Position numbers and translations under genes: made by a program | In this document: one piece after another, positions 35,570 through 47,479 of the stretch | Layout: each line of letters begins with the position of its first letter | Numbering within the stretch: the stretch's first letter is position 1 | Source: Turritopsis dohrnii | Lineage: Eukaryota > Cnidaria > Hydrozoa > Anthoathecata > Oceaniidae | Direction: 5' to 3' | Length of the DNA: 64,000 nucleotides | NCBI GenBank assembly: GCA_027922465.2 | Contig: BQMF02000368.1 | Location: forward strand, 186,001 to 250,000 | The notes under the pieces: generated by a model | Told to the model about the DNA's origin: nothing | The model's database searches: none | The model's input: only the letters and a program-made list of their open reading frames with translations

Positions 35570-36100
35570 TTACATAACAGGTCCCACATTGATAGCAGTT
35601 TTATATAGATGTAAATATGTAAATACTGAAGTGATGTATCTGTTTTTAAACATTGTGAATAATAATAAGTTGTCGATATCATTTATATGAAGTAAAAATA
35701 ACGTGGGCCCAAGGATTGAACCTTGTGGGACGCCTCTGAAAATAGGGTAGCTCTCTGATAGGTAACCGTCGTAAAATACGTGTTGCTTACCTGTTAGTAA
35801 GCCATTATCCATGTTCTTCCGAATAGTGTCTAGCAGGAGATTACAGGCTAGTTCTGTTGACCGGTTGGGGCGGAAACCAAATTGACTGTTCTTCAACAGA
35901 TAGTTATTTTCAAGATATTTCGATAGCTGGTGGTGTACAACGCGTTCAAGTATCTTAGACAGACAAGGTAACATCGATATGGGTCGGTAATTTGTAAAGT
36001 CCAATTTTGATTCCGATTTGTAGAGAGGGGTGATTTTTGAGATTTTCCAGACTTAGAATCCAAATTGGGCACATGGATTGATACCAGTCTGCTCAATAAG
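35570..36100 (-). pseudogene. LINE reverse transcriptase, N-terminal part
   Basis: Readable motifs in order are KITPLYKS, DFTNYRPISMLPCLSKILER, QFGFRPNRST and FRGVPQGSILGPTLFLLHIND. Between NGLLTGK and FYDGYLSE the central AFDT palm segment is missing, an internal deletion. The element continues at 34934 after the plus-strand insert. Upstream of about 36100 the endonuclease domain is absent, as in most truncated LINEs. Confidence 0.8.
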
Positions 36101-36104
36101 TTTT

Positions 36105-37127
36105 AAAAAAAATTTTCGCTAGGAATTGGTTATTTGTATTTGGCGAATTATAGGGAACATTGAAAATTAAAACAATTCACATTTAAACAAGATTTGCAAT
36201 AATGCGATCATATTTTCCCAAATTTGCGAAAAGTTTGTCAATTATTGTGCGCATTGATAGCCATATAAAAAATGTATTATTAAATAATTACCTTGGTATA
36301 ACTCATCGACCTGATAATTTATTTTAAACTTGGCAAGATTACAGATTTACAAAAGAAGAAAAAAAAATCGGTCAAACCTACTTTTAATATTACTAATATA
36401 TAGTATTAAAAATGCTTTGGGTTAGACATTTTAAGCAAATTACTATCAAAGACAATCAAAAATCAATCTCAACTAACAAAATAATTTGTGTGGCATTTCA
36501 AATTATGAAAAAAGAACATCCTCAAAAAAGAGAACGGCTTAAGATGAGAATTTATAAAATTAAATTTAGTTATTTAGAAGAAACATTTCTGTTCAAAAAA
36601 ACGTGTTCACAATGATTATTTAGTATGTGATAAAAATGACTTTCCTAAATCCCAAATGAAAAATAGCCAAGGGATTTTGATAGTGAAAATACACATAACC
36701 AAATCACTACAAAGCTGAAAGTTTGTGTTTTGGATTGACTTATTTTACAGATTGATATGGTTTATTTCGTTTTTGGATTTCTGCGAAAGCAAGAAATACT
36801 TTAAAATCGGCTTTGTTTTTTTCCTTGCTGTCTAAACCTAGCGGTTTTTAGAAATTTCGTGTGTGCCTTTACTTGAAAACTACTAAAACATTCTTTATAT
36901 AAGTATTTTAGTGTGTATTTTACTTTTTAAAGAATAAACAGACACTTCTCCGACTAAAAACACATTGGAAAACTTCAATGCCACCCAATTCGAAACATCA
37001 CTTGTAATAAACTTATGATTTTAAAAGTTTGTTGTTGGTAACGTCTTGTGCTTCGAAGCTCTCTTGCAGTTAGGAAAGTTTATCGAATTCGTTCATAGTA
37101 AAACCTTTTAAAAGCTATACCGCTATA
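36105..37127. other. Non-coding stretch with a dispersed repeat
   Basis: Positions about 36775-36890 (GGATTTCTGCGAAAGCAAGA, CTAAACCTAGCGGTTTTT) recur at about 59465-59585. No gene recognised. Confidence 0.5.
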
Positions 37128-39143
37128 CCGTATTTCCTTTAATAAACGCCGCGGCGTTTATTACAAATTCAAGGTTTTGGATGCGGCGTTTAATAGAGGG
37201 AGGCGTTCATTAGAGGGCCGCGCTTATTACAACATGAAAAATTGGACAGAAACAAACTTAAACAATAATCTTTCCTCATCCTTAAAAAGGTTACAAAAGA
37301 TTGTGTGAAAATGTTTTACAAAAAAGATATGTTCACGAAAATGTCAAAGAGGAGCAATATCACTGTCGCCGTTCTCTAGTATGAGATGAAAGCTTTTTTA
37401 TAATTCTTGTTTAACCTGTTTTCTAAAGCTTCGTTCCCATTTGTGGTATAATCGCATTAATTTTACAGATTTTATTTTTAAGAATTGCGTTAATTTTATT
37501 CGGTATAATACCTGCTAACATTTCCACTTGAAACAAAATTAACTCCAGAAATTAAAGGCGTTGTGAAATAGAAAGTGTTTAGTGTAGAGATGGAAGACCT
37601 AGATGAAGATTATATATTGTTGTTGATGCTTTTGAGAAGAGCTAGAAGAAGAAATAGAATCACCCGAAATATAAAAAATAAAATGCAAGTTCTGGGTTTG
37701 CAGTATGTAAATTCGAGCTTTTCAGCGACAACACCCCAGGCACGTTTTGCAGCATCAACTCTTTTGAGTTTTGTCATAAAGACAAGGGTACAAATGTACT
37801 TCTTCACACAATAATTCTTCTTTGTGAAGTGAGTAACATTTTTTGCTTGCAATGAAGTTTGTCATCCACAATAAGATTTTTGTCGGCTTCTTTTGATCTC
37901 AGCAAATGAGTATTTAAACGCGGCGTTTATTTCATTTTTGAAATCAAAAAATTTTGTTTCCAATTTAGAGATTTTATTAGCGTTTAACAGTGTTAATATT
38001 TAAGGGTCAAAAGGTCAAAAACGTTTCCACTGGAGATAAAAACCTAACGCGACTAAAATCTACCTGCTTAACGCCAATAAACGCGATTAAACCACAAATG
38101 GGAACCAAGCTTAATAAACACCGCTCTATTAAAAACAGATTTGTATTAGGTCGGCCAGTTAAGTTTCGACCGGTCAATATCTAATGCAATTTAGATTGAT
38201 CTAATAATATATATATATATATATATTTATATATAAGTACACTAAAAGGTTGCAGCTGAATACATATAAAAACAATTAAAAACAACAGCTTCTTCAACAA
38301 ATTTTCGACATCTTACGTGCCTTCATCAGGTTACAATGGTACAAAGTTCAAAGAAGGGCGTTTAAATACTTAAAAAGAGCGCGAAAAGTAATTAAAAATA
38401 AATAAATAAAAGCATTGTCGAGATTGGATGTGGCCTGGTTTCTGTACACTACACTTTTACACGTTAGCACCCGTTTTTTATATATAATTTAAAATACTTT
38501 AAAAGATTAAAAATATCAAAACTGATATATACATATATACAGTAAAATTGATACAACAAGTTTCTTAAAAATACAAGCACGTTTCAAACACATTCATTCA
38601 CACGAACATATAACAACCATCACCTCCTTCTGTTACTCAAGATGATGGCAGACGACTAGACAAACAAACATAAAACGTTACGATACATGTAAGAAGGGAT
38701 CCGATCCAGGTGAAAAGAAAGTAGACATGCTATCTTTCTAAACAGCCACAGGCTACTAACGCAAGCGCTTTGACAAGTGGCCAATGTCAGTCAAGACATT
38801 GGAAAGATGGTGCTAACGTATAAAAGTGTAGTGTACAGAAACCAGGCCACATCCAATCTCGACAATGCTTTTATTTATTTATTTTTAATTACTTTTCGCG
38901 CTCTTTTTAAGTATTTAAACGCCCTTCTTTGAACTTTGTACCATTGTAACCTGATGAAGGCACGTAAGATGTCGAAAATTTGTTGAAGAAGCTGTTGTTT
39001 TTAATTGTTTTTATATATTTATATATTTTCAAGATGCGGTGTTTGAAAGAGTGAGGCGTTTATTAGAGGGCAGCGTTTACTACAAACGTTTGGTTATAAG
39101 TGCGGCATTTAATAGAGGGCTGCGTTTATTAGAGGAAATACGG
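37128..39143. mobile_element. TIR element with TAATAAACGC-rich ends, about 2.0 kb
   Basis: The left end CCGTATTTCCTTTAATAAAC and the right end are inverted copies (right end reads TTTATTAGAGGAAATACGG). Both ends carry subterminal repeats of GGCGTTTAATAGAGGG and GCGTTTATTAC type. A clear target duplication was not found. It has no transposase gene. The Penelope-type inverted pair is nested inside. Confidence 0.65.
38265..39015. repeat. Inverted pair (about 205 bp arms) of Penelope-type termini
   Basis: Arms at about 38265-38470 and 38810-39015 are near-perfect inverse copies separated by about 340 bp. Each carries CCTGATGAAGGCACGTAAGA followed by TGTCGAAA, a pattern known from Penelope-like termini, where hammerhead ribozymes have been described. 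A (TA)n tract adjoins the left arm. The pair could form a long hairpin in DNA or RNA. Confidence 0.75.
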
Positions 39144-40462
39144 CATTTAAATTTTTATAAGCTAGCTTAGGTAGATAGATACGTAGTTTAAAACATAGTA
39201 TTTCTGATGAATTTTTCGCTTTCACTTTGCTTCTTAATTTTTTTTCGTAAAAGTTTGTGTTTTTTTCTTTTCACTGTTACATAGTTTCTTTTAAAAAAAA
39301 CTGTCATATAAGATGCGTATCCATGGTTACGATTCGCACCTCATGGGCATTTCTTTCCTTTGTATGTGGAAACTTCTGTTGCTTTTAGGTAAGCCCTATT
39401 TACACATTTTTTAAAGTAAATTGCCATCATCTCTGGAGTTGAACAAAAGTTGACATACTTTTCTAGCGCGGTTAACTTTAGTTCCATTTTTGTTTTATCT
39501 ATTTTTAATCTATAGTATGTATCAGTTATGCTTTTATGGATTCCTAGGGTGTGTGTGATAAAAAATGTGATGTTGTATTGTAGAAGTCATTCAATCTTCA
39601 AACTTCAAGAATGTCACTAGTCTTTCGTTTTTCATGCTTCAGCAAGTTTCGCAGAAATCCTTATTAGTCAGGTAGCTACTTGCAAAAAAAATTGGAAATG
39701 AGAGGGACAATGTAAAACTACTTTGAACTGTTAGATATCAGCCCTTAGAACTAGAAAATCATTACCGGAATATTTGAAATTATTTACTGGGCGTGTCCAG
39801 TACGATTTTTATTTTGATGACGTCACACACAATAAAATAAAAAATTTTTTCGAAATTTTTTAAGTATTATTATATCATTCGATAGGTTTTTTCATGCTGA
39901 ATTAAAAGCCCAATTATGTCATGGTGTGATTTTGAACCTAAAAAAAGTTATTAGGGATAAACGACTTACAACTACATGGTGCAATTTCCGTTTCGCACCC
40001 CTCACTCTCCTTCTCTAGGATGTTTTAAGGTCAGGCTTAGGATTATTTTTTATCTCCGTGATGATGAAGAGCCAACTAGTAAAAAAATATGGCAGATACA
40101 TTTAGTGGGGTGCGAAAAGGAAATAGCGCCCAACTGCATTATGTACATTATTCACTAAGATTTCCTTCATTGTCACTATCGCCATCATCATTATCTTCAT
40201 CAGAAGTATCATAATCAAATTTCAAGTTTTCGCATCATTCGCCACAAACACATAAATCAATGCATTCGAGGCCGTGCGATCGATACTCGCATACTACTTG
40301 GGTGCGGCATTTTGATTTCGAGCAATTACAGGAAATCAACTCGATGATGTCGACTGGTGCTGCAGGAAGCAACTTCCAGTCAATGTTTAAGACACCAGCC
40401 TCCATTTTCCATCCATGGACTAATGGGACTTGGTATCTCGGGGTTGTTTTCGAGAGGTCTCT
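39144..40462. other. Non-coding stretch
   Basis: No gene recognised. The stretch 39180-39660 shares scattered phrases with 55700-56000 and 60900-61000 (for instance TTTTTCGCTTT and TCCATGGTT), suggesting an old dispersed repeat. Confidence 0.35.
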
Positions 40463-40800
40463 CTATGACTGCTGCCACATATGACACTCGCTTGCAATGA
40501 CACAGTAAAGCGTCTCTTGTTGGTGGTAGTTTCTGTGGTTCGGGAGCCTTGCGACTCGAACAAAACTTTTTTCAACGGGCTTCGTTGGTGTCATTACATT
40601 TAACTGCGTACATATCGCAGACAACGCCTCTATGTTTTGGAGCAATGTGGCGTCGATGCCAAAAGAGTTCCCAAACGCAAAAGTAGCTTTGAATTCTTCA
40701 GAAGCTTGCAACCACTTAAATGCTGTAGTTTTTCCAACTCCATAGAACGCGCTGGTATAATCGTTACCAGTGAATGCGTGGAGTGCTGGAATTTTTGTGC
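40463..40800 (-). pseudogene. Fragment of a PIN/FEN-like protein seen in invertebrate repeats
   Basis: The minus-strand translation reads PALHAFTGNDYTSAFYGVGK then TTAFKWLQASEEFK and a region ending at a stop near 40463. The HAFTGxDxTSAFxGxGK signature is common in multicopy invertebrate proteins whose fold I believe is PIN/FEN-nuclease related. Upstream, a frameshift near 40800 separates a further piece (CELIEIFKENLF). It is probably a remnant of a mobile element or a dead gene. Confidence 0.5.
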
Positions 40801-41612
40801 AGAAATATTTTCATGGGTAAAAGGTGTAAAGCACGTGTTAAAAAGGTTTTCCTTAAAAATTTCTATCAATTCGCACGAACAGTCCAACACAGGTAGTTGA
40901 AAGTTCGCTGATGCGGATTAGAGTAACGCTCAACCAATAGCTTGATTGATTGCAATTTTTGCTCTCTTTTCCATGAGTACTCTATCAGAACAACGATTTC
41001 GGCGATGACGTCCCTACCAGACGCTTCATTTGTTTTGTGGTCATCTTCACCAATATAAATTCAATGAATGACAATAGCAATGGGTAAAGACCCCTCACCG
41101 GTTCTGCCGTCCCTGAGGGCTATTATATGGAGAGATGAAGATTACACTATGCCGATGTCATTAGAAATAGAACAATAGGAAAATGGCCTGGAAACTGGCA
41201 GCTGTTTATTAATGAAAGTGTTCAAGGTAAAGAAATGATTCGCTCTCATATCACAAGAAAACCACTGAAACACTTTCTATCAATCTTAGGCCTACTTTAT
41301 ACAGCCGCTTTTACGTCGCGTTTAACTTAAATGAGAAGAATTTTGAATTAAGTTCGACATAAAAGCGGCTGTATAAAGCCTTCATTTCTAATAAGTGTCG
41401 CACTTTCTATTAAGTTCATCAGAATTTGTCGAACTTAATTCATAAGTGCGACCTAAAACCGGCGCGACTTTATACAGCCGCTCTTTTGTCGCACTTTCCT
41501 GATATCTGAGAAAGTTCTTGTAACAAAAACACGAATATAATTATCCAAGCATGCGCTTCACCTATTTTGATATTTGGCGCTCGATTATTTTTGAATACAA
41601 CAGAGAAGTAAC

Positions 41613-42760
41613 ATGGCAGGGAAGATCGATACAATCGATGAAATCTTGACAAACGAAAACCAATCTAGTGATTCAGAAAAAGATGATGATGATAATGACA
41701 TACTGGAAAGATTAAGTGGAAAAAAAAAGAAAAAGAAAGGAAGGAAATGTGTATGGAATGAGAAGATTGTTGACGACCTCGTTGATGTTATTCTAAATAA
41801 TGAAAGATATACAAGAAAGTTATTACTCACAAACGTGAAAAATGTTAAGAATAGTGAATACTACATAAACGTGATCACTGAAGTGAAGGAAAGGTTTGTA
41901 TTAGAATTTATTCATTTATTTATTTTGTATTTCTGACATGGAAAATAAATTATTACTTACTTACTTACTTACTTATACTTACTAGGTGCCAAGAAAGAGG
42001 TGAAACTTATCCTTTCGATGTGAAACAGACCAGGCAAAAATTTAAACGGTGTGTAGCTTTATGCAGGGAAGCAGCATTGAAAGTGAAAACTAAATCTGGA
42101 ATAAAACGCTTCCAAGAAGATAAAAACTTTGGTAGCTGGTTCGACAAACTGTTTCCATACGTTACATCTATGGCAGGTAGCCAACCTGAACAGGCTATCG
42201 AGCCAAGCTCTTCCATCAGAAATGATGATCACCTTGAAGGTGAGTCAGATGATTCAAATTCTATATCTGAAGCATCATCAGCACCATCATCAAGCACTCC
42301 TGCTGTACGAAAGAGAAAGCTATTCGTTCCTGCTCACGAAACCTCTCGAAATTCAAAAAAAGCAACCACTGAAAGATTTTTACAGGAATTGACAAATTCT
42401 GTAAGTGAAGTAAAGACAATGTTGGAAAATGACACAACAAAAGACCTGTTACAATTTCTGAAGGAAGACAGCGAAAGACAAGCAAAGCGTGACGAAATGT
42501 TTTTGAATATGATGGCTAATATGTTTAATTTTTCAAACCAAAACCAAAGCGTTTGTAGTACACCATCTCCAAGGCATTACGAAAATCAATTTCCTTTGAG
42601 TGTCAGGCAAGACAATTTTCCATCTCGATCTTCTACAAATGTTGACCAACCAAATAATGGACAGAACAGATATGGCATCTCTAGTAGAACAGTTTTTCCA
42701 CGTGATATTAACAACACACAATCATTCACTAATTTTTTAAATGATTATAAGGATCTTTAA
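41613..42760 (+). CDS. Harbinger Myb-like DNA-binding accessory protein, 351 aa
   Basis: Two exons, 41613-41893 and 41986-42760, join with GTTTGT and an ACTAG acceptor; together 1,056 nt in frame. An acidic then lysine-rich N terminus precedes a Trp-containing trihelix/Myb-like region (KCVWNEKIVDDLVDVIL ... TYPFDVKQTRQKFKRCV). A Ser-rich linker and a helical segment (FLQELTNSVSEVKTMLEN) follow, and the tail is Asn/Ser-rich. In this superfamily the Myb-like protein binds the ends and helps bring the transposase to the nucleus. The gene converges with the transposase gene, leaving about 170 bp between stops. ATG at 41613 is the first in frame. Confidence 0.85.
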
Positions 42761-42930
42761 TCAGACTCAAGGCATGTAGACTGAAGCTGCTATGAGATAT
42801 TGTTGAATGGAATACTCCAGGAATATATACTGGTTATAACATGTTTATTTAAACACAACATATCTATCCCTACATGTAATATAAAATTGTGTTTACAATA
42901 TATATGTGAGTATATATTATCTATATAATG

Positions 42931-44274
42931 CTACTCATTTTCTTCTTTCTCTTTCCAAAATGTCTTAGTTAAAACATTTCTTACATTTATAGCAGCCGCT
43001 CTTCCTTGCATTTCATAATTTTTAGCCTGTATATGTGTTAAGTCCAGAACATCACGAATTTCTTCTCTATTTCGTCTCTTATTAGTTGCAGGATCAATGG
43101 TTAAATCCATTGCTCTAGGAACAAGATCACCTTTTTCGATACAAATATTGTGTAACACTACACAAGCCAGGCCCATTACTTTTACCGTATTGTGAAGGCT
43201 TTCACATTTCCGAGTTAAAATGCGAAATCTACTTTTTAGTCTTCCAAAAGCGCCCTCTGATACCATACGTGCACGACTAAGGCGATAATTGAAATATCGT
43301 TTCTGTTCTGGAAGCACAGCATCACCATGAGGTTTCATGAGCCATGTCCTCAATGGAAACGCACCATCTGCTAATATGATTGGAGAAATCTCGGTTTGCT
43401 CTTCTACCTGAACAACACTAGAAAGGACATTACCGTTTATGATATCTTCCCATAACTGTGTTGACTGTAGAAGCGTTGAGTCGTGTGTATTTCCAGGGGC
43501 TCCCAAACTTGCCCAAATGAATCGGTATTTAGCATCAATTAGTGCCAAGAGAACAATAGAATAAAAGTTTTTAAAGTTATAATACTGTTTCATGGATTCT
43601 GCTCCACCATGAGGGCACTTTATTGGCAGATGTGATCCATCAATGGCAGAAAATGCATACTTGAACTGCCACTCTTCTTCCATGTCCAATAATGCTGTTT
43701 TAAATTCTTCCGCAGATTTTGGGAAATGCTTTTCAACTGCATCAAACCATAACTCTTTAATAATTGCATTGCTTACTTCGATAACTATTCGACACACAGT
43801 CGATTCAGCTATGCCAGCCATTTCGCCAATAGTGTAAAGGTAATCGCCACGTGCTAATCGGTAAAGACATATGCCAAGTCTCATTTCTGGGCTGATAGGC
43901 TCCTCAATGGTAACTGATTTTTGTAAATCATTACGTATGAATGACAAAATGTAAAAAAAAGTATTTCTTGAAACACGAAAAGTTTGTTTGAATCGATCAT
44001 CGTCATATGTACTCCAAATTGTGTCCCACCAGCCAGTGTTTCTGTGTAGACGACGACAACTGCGAAATCTTGGCGAAGGTATATCATAATAATGATCTAA
44101 TAGTCCAACAGCTGACCTTGTCAAATTTAATAAATGTAACAAAGTATCTCTTCTGCGTTTTGTCATACTTATTGCCAAGGCTAGCAACTTTTTTCGGCGA
44201 TTATCATACTTCTGTTTTTGGCGAAGAAAATTTATTAGTAGTAAAACTTTCTGCTCTTCACTTGCTGTCGCCAT
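42931..44274 (-). CDS. PIF/Harbinger transposase, 447 aa, intact
   Basis: A single exon of usual length for the family. The N-terminal half has the helical region (FRVSRNTFFYILSFI, LARGDYLYTIGEMAGIAEST). The DDE domain shows FSAIDGSHLPIKCPHG (D212), GNTHDSTLL (D265), IILADGAFPLRTWLM (D303) and RLSRARMVSEGAFGRLKSRF (E340). The acidic residues needed for catalysis are all present. It probably excises and inserts this element together with the Myb-like partner encoded opposite. The ATG at 44274 begins the open frame. Confidence 0.92.
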   Translation of the reverse strand: MATASEEQKVLLLINFLRQKQKYDNRRKKLLALAISMTKRRRDTLLHLLNLTRSAVGLLDHYYDIPSPRFRSCRRLHRNTGWWDTIWSTYDDDRFKQTFRVSRNTFFYILSFIRNDLQKSVTIEEPISPEMRLGICLYRLARGDYLYTIGEMAGIAESTVCRIVIEVSNAIIKELWFDAVEKHFPKSAEEFKTALLDMEEEWQFKYAFSAIDGSHLPIKCPHGGAESMKQYYNFKNFYSIVLLALIDAKYRFIWASLGAPGNTHDSTLLQSTQLWEDIINGNVLSSVVQVEEQTEISPIILADGAFPLRTWLMKPHGDAVLPEQKRYFNYRLSRARMVSEGAFGRLKSRFRILTRKCESLHNTVKVMGLACVVLHNICIEKGDLVPRAMDLTIDPATNKRRNREEIRDVLDLTHIQAKNYEMQGRAAAINVRNVLTKTFWKEKEENE

Positions 44275-44516
44275 CTTTGTTTACTTTTATGGAGTATCGG
44301 CGCTCATTTTTTCATTGGTTACACTTAAAGCACTACTCAAAAAAAATATTTAAAGTAGATTCTCTTGACAATGTGACCACGTAAAATGTTGAAAATATTA
44401 ATTAGAGCGACATCGTTTGATCGTATAAAGTCACGCCGCACTCATGTCGCATTTTTCTCGAACGTAATTAATTAAGTTAGACGCGACGTAAAAGCGGCTG
44501 TATAAAGTAGGCCTTA

Positions 44517-45185
44517 GCAAAACCGTCCAAAAAAATATCACAGCTATGAAAAAAAGTGTCGTTTGGCACAAAGGAAGACCTTTCGTCTCTTCTCCTGCCG
44601 ACAGTTTTTTTTGTTCTTCTTTTCGTGCACCCGATTAAAACATTGCTGTTTTCTCCATGACATAATGGAATCTTTAAGCGTTCGAAATAATAGACGGGGG
44701 TTCAACATTTTTGAAAATAATAATGTTACAAAGATTTTTTTATGAAAACATTGAATAAAGACATCGAACGTATATTGTTTTAAAACATTTTATTTAAAAG
44801 TAAAAAGGGTTTTGTTTGTTTGTTTTTTTAAATGATACAATGAATGATTTTTTTTCATATATTGCACCCCCTGAATATGTACTTTCGATTTTCCGATTTG
44901 TCTAGAAGGAAGGAAAGATGGCGGAGAAATTTTAGTTTGTTGTTGTTGGAATAGCGTGATTTTTCTTTTTGTGATAACTTGTTTAATAAATAATTTTAGG
45001 TGCTCCGATAAAAAAGTAATTAATACTGATTATCTTAAGAACATATTTCACTATCTTTTGCATTGTCCCCTTCTTTGCATGGTTTCTCATTTTTTTATGC
45101 AAGTAGCTGCCTGACTATATGCCTGTCAGAGCATCTTGCTTTCTATAAGCCAAAAACCTTGTGATCAGAATTAGTATTTAAGGTA
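44517..45185. other. Non-coding stretch
   Basis: AT-rich; no gene or terminal repeat recognised. Confidence 0.4.
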
Positions 45186-45842
45186 GTATACCAACAACGA
45201 GTAATTATTAATTATTGACAATATATTTCGGATTACTTAATCCATCATCAGGTCATTTAAAAGCATGATAAAAACAGTTAAAAACATCTATAAAATTCAT
45301 CAAACACATACTCTTATATACATGTCTACACTTGTTACAATGAGAAATCAGAAATCAAAATTACCTTAATTATCTTAATTACCAACCTACGGCTTTTTGT
45401 GTTCTTCCTTTGTGTTGAGATCGGGCTTGTAAACTTTAATCATTAACGCCTCAAGTGTCATTAGGTGGTAAACAGATTTCGTGCTTGAGCATAGAATCTC
45501 CATATTAACCATTGAGAGCTCGCGATCGTAACACTTCCCCCAGTGGGCTTTTACTGGTCCCTTTCCTCGATGCTCCTTCATCCTGGTGACCAAATGTCGG
45601 CTCGTTTGGCCGACATAGCACAAACTACATCGTGAACAGCTTATTTTGTAAACGACACCACTTTTGTAAGGATCTTCGATTTCAGGTTTCAATGATGGTA
45701 AACAGGTTTTCAGTTTTCTGAGAGTGAACACAATTCTACAAGGGGCACTGATCTTTTGTAGCAATTGCTCGAACTGATCCGATAACTTCCCGCGATATTG
45801 AATGAACAATAACTTTACTTCCGGTACCTCAATTTCTACCAT
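45186..45842 (-). pseudogene. Penelope-like element 3' part: GIY-YIG endonuclease and terminus
   Basis: The 151-codon minus frame (45842-45387) contains a GIY-YIG nuclease: VVYKISCSRCSLCYVGQTSR, then LVTRMKEHRG and a C-terminal LEALMIKVYKPDLN. The CxxC before YVG is typical of Penelope-like elements. The reverse transcriptase that should precede it is absent, so this is a 5'-truncated copy. Downstream on the same strand, near 45255-45190, lies CCTGATGATGGATTAAGTAA followed by TCCGAAAT. This is the Penelope terminal motif with a perfect GGATT/AATCC hairpin. Confidence 0.8.
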
Positions 45843-46009
45843 TTTACCATTTTCATCTTGCTTTCATTACTTTATTTTAATTCGGTTACACCAAGACATA
45901 CTAAAAAAGTAGTCTATTTACATTGAATATATAGGAACAATAATAACACGTGTGTAAAAACATGACATATTAACTAAACCTTGATTTGTAATGAGTGTTC
46001 TGCAGAGTC

Positions 46010-47390
46010 TACAGGGTCATTTTGTTTGTTTCCACGATTTTATTACACTCTTAAGATTTACTAAGGTTTTTCCTATTTTCATATGGACAGAGATTATATT
46101 CCAGATTTGAGGACCCAGAAATCTAATTGACTGTTTACCGTTTAATTCACTTTGCACTTTTAAAATAACATTGTGCACGAAAATTTTAATTATGAAAGGA
46201 AGGTAACCGCTCGTTATATTAGTTACACAGACCCAGTTCGAAGGAAAACTCCGAACCAGGCGGGATTTGAACCCACGACCTAGGAATTCTAGTCCTATCG
46301 CTCTACCAACTGAGGTACCGGTTCGTGGTATTCAATCCTCATTATCGATATGTAACTAGTGTTGCAGAGAAATCCATCTCCGACGTAAAAATTACTTTCA
46401 TCACTAATTTCGAACAGTTCAGTAAACGTTTTATGAGCTACTCCTCTAACAACTTTGAACATTTCTACGGCTATTTTATGGATATTTTTATGATGGATAG
46501 TGAATGAGTTGCCTTTTTCTAATAATTCATCAAAGGTTAATTGATAGCCACTATAGACTAATCTCAAAGCTCTCTCTTGGAGTCGGTTTATTTTGATGTT
46601 AGATTTTCTGCTATGAAACATCCAAGTTATGGGGCTGTTTGTAAATTGAGATTCAAAAAAAGATTTTAGAATTGGTCTTTTTTTTCGAATTGTTAGTTGC
46701 TTTACCATACGCGTTAAAACACTTAACTTTTGTTTTGCTGTTGAAAAGATTGTTCTAACGTGATTATCAAATTCAAGTTTATTTTCTATGGTAATTCCAA
46801 AATGTTTTACAGTTTTTTCTTACCAAATTAATTCATCTTCAAGAGACACAAATGTTTCTTCTATTTTCTTGTCACGTATTAGTAGATGACATTCTTCAGT
46901 ATTCAATTTCATGTACATATTATCAAACCAGTCAATAAGGAGAGCACAATCATGTTCGAGACATAAATCCAAAGATTTAGGCACTAGTTTAAAGTTGGGA
47001 TCACTAGTAGAAGGAGTCGTATCATCTGTGAAATTGCACACATCGCAACTATTGATAATAAACAATAAATCATTAGGTACATATTAAATTAGGATTGGTC
47101 CCAAAATCGAACCTTGAAGGACGCCTTTTATAAGCTCTGATCAACTACTAAAAGCTGTATTTATTTTAATCCTTTGTCAACAGTTATTAAGGTAACTGAA
47201 GATTATATTTAGGGCACCAAAATTGAAACAATAAACATGTAACTTTGCTATCAAAAAATCATAATGTATGGTGTCAAAGGCGTGAGATAAGTCTGTTGTA
47301 ACCGCTTCTGATGTATTTCTTCTGTCTAATTTTTTTTTAACTTTTCAATCCTGTTTACTAACGCTGTTTAAGCGTTATAACATTTCCTGT
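46010..47390 (-). pseudogene. Degraded CR1-like LINE ORF2
   Basis: Minus-strand motifs in order are VTTDLSHAFDTIHYDFLIAK (near 47300), GVLQGSILGPIL (near 47110), CNFTDDTTPSTSD (a degenerate YxDD box near 47040), DWFDNMYMKLNTEECHLLI, RKSNIKINRLQERALRLVYS and, after the inserted SINE, ELNGKQSIRFLGPQIWNI. Several stops and frameshifts separate the pieces. It belongs to a different lineage from the LINE at 34-36 kb. Confidence 0.75.
46185..46360 (-). mobile_element. tRNA-derived SINE inserted in the LINE
   Basis: A tRNA-like head (about 46327-46255) folds with a 7-bp acceptor stem (GAACCGG/CTGGTTC), a D-arm (CCTCAGTTGGTAGAG), an anticodon arm (TAGGA-CTAGAAT-TCCTA) and a T-arm (GTGGGTTCAAATCCCGC). 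The A and B box sequences look serviceable for RNA polymerase III. The anticodon position would read AGA (Ser), but the variable arm is short and the sequence runs on into a non-tRNA body, so it is a SINE head rather than a working tRNA. It interrupts the LINE coding sequence. The outer bounds are approximate. Confidence 0.65.
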
Positions 47391-47479
47391 CAACACAAAG
47401 GTGTGGCGTTGATAAGGTGCCTATAGAAAACGTAACTTGTGTCTGCATGATTCTGTCTAAGGCTTTTGATACCGTATGA

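Larger units (their letters stand above)
41289..44513. mobile_element. Complete PIF/Harbinger transposon, 3,225 bp
   Basis: About 42-bp inverted repeats start GGCCTACTTTATACAGCCGC and differ at one base. They are flanked by TTA at 41286-41288 and 44514-44516, the usual 3-bp TWA duplication. Both expected genes are present and intact, facing each other. Inside the left end more copies of GCGGCTGTATAAAG occur in both orientations (41350-41490), possible transposase-binding subterminal repeats. Confidence 0.9.

Noticed and set aside
46253..46327. Functional tRNA-Ser(AGA)
   Set aside because: Serine tRNAs need a long variable arm, which is absent here. The sequence extends into a SINE-like body and interrupts a LINE reading frame.
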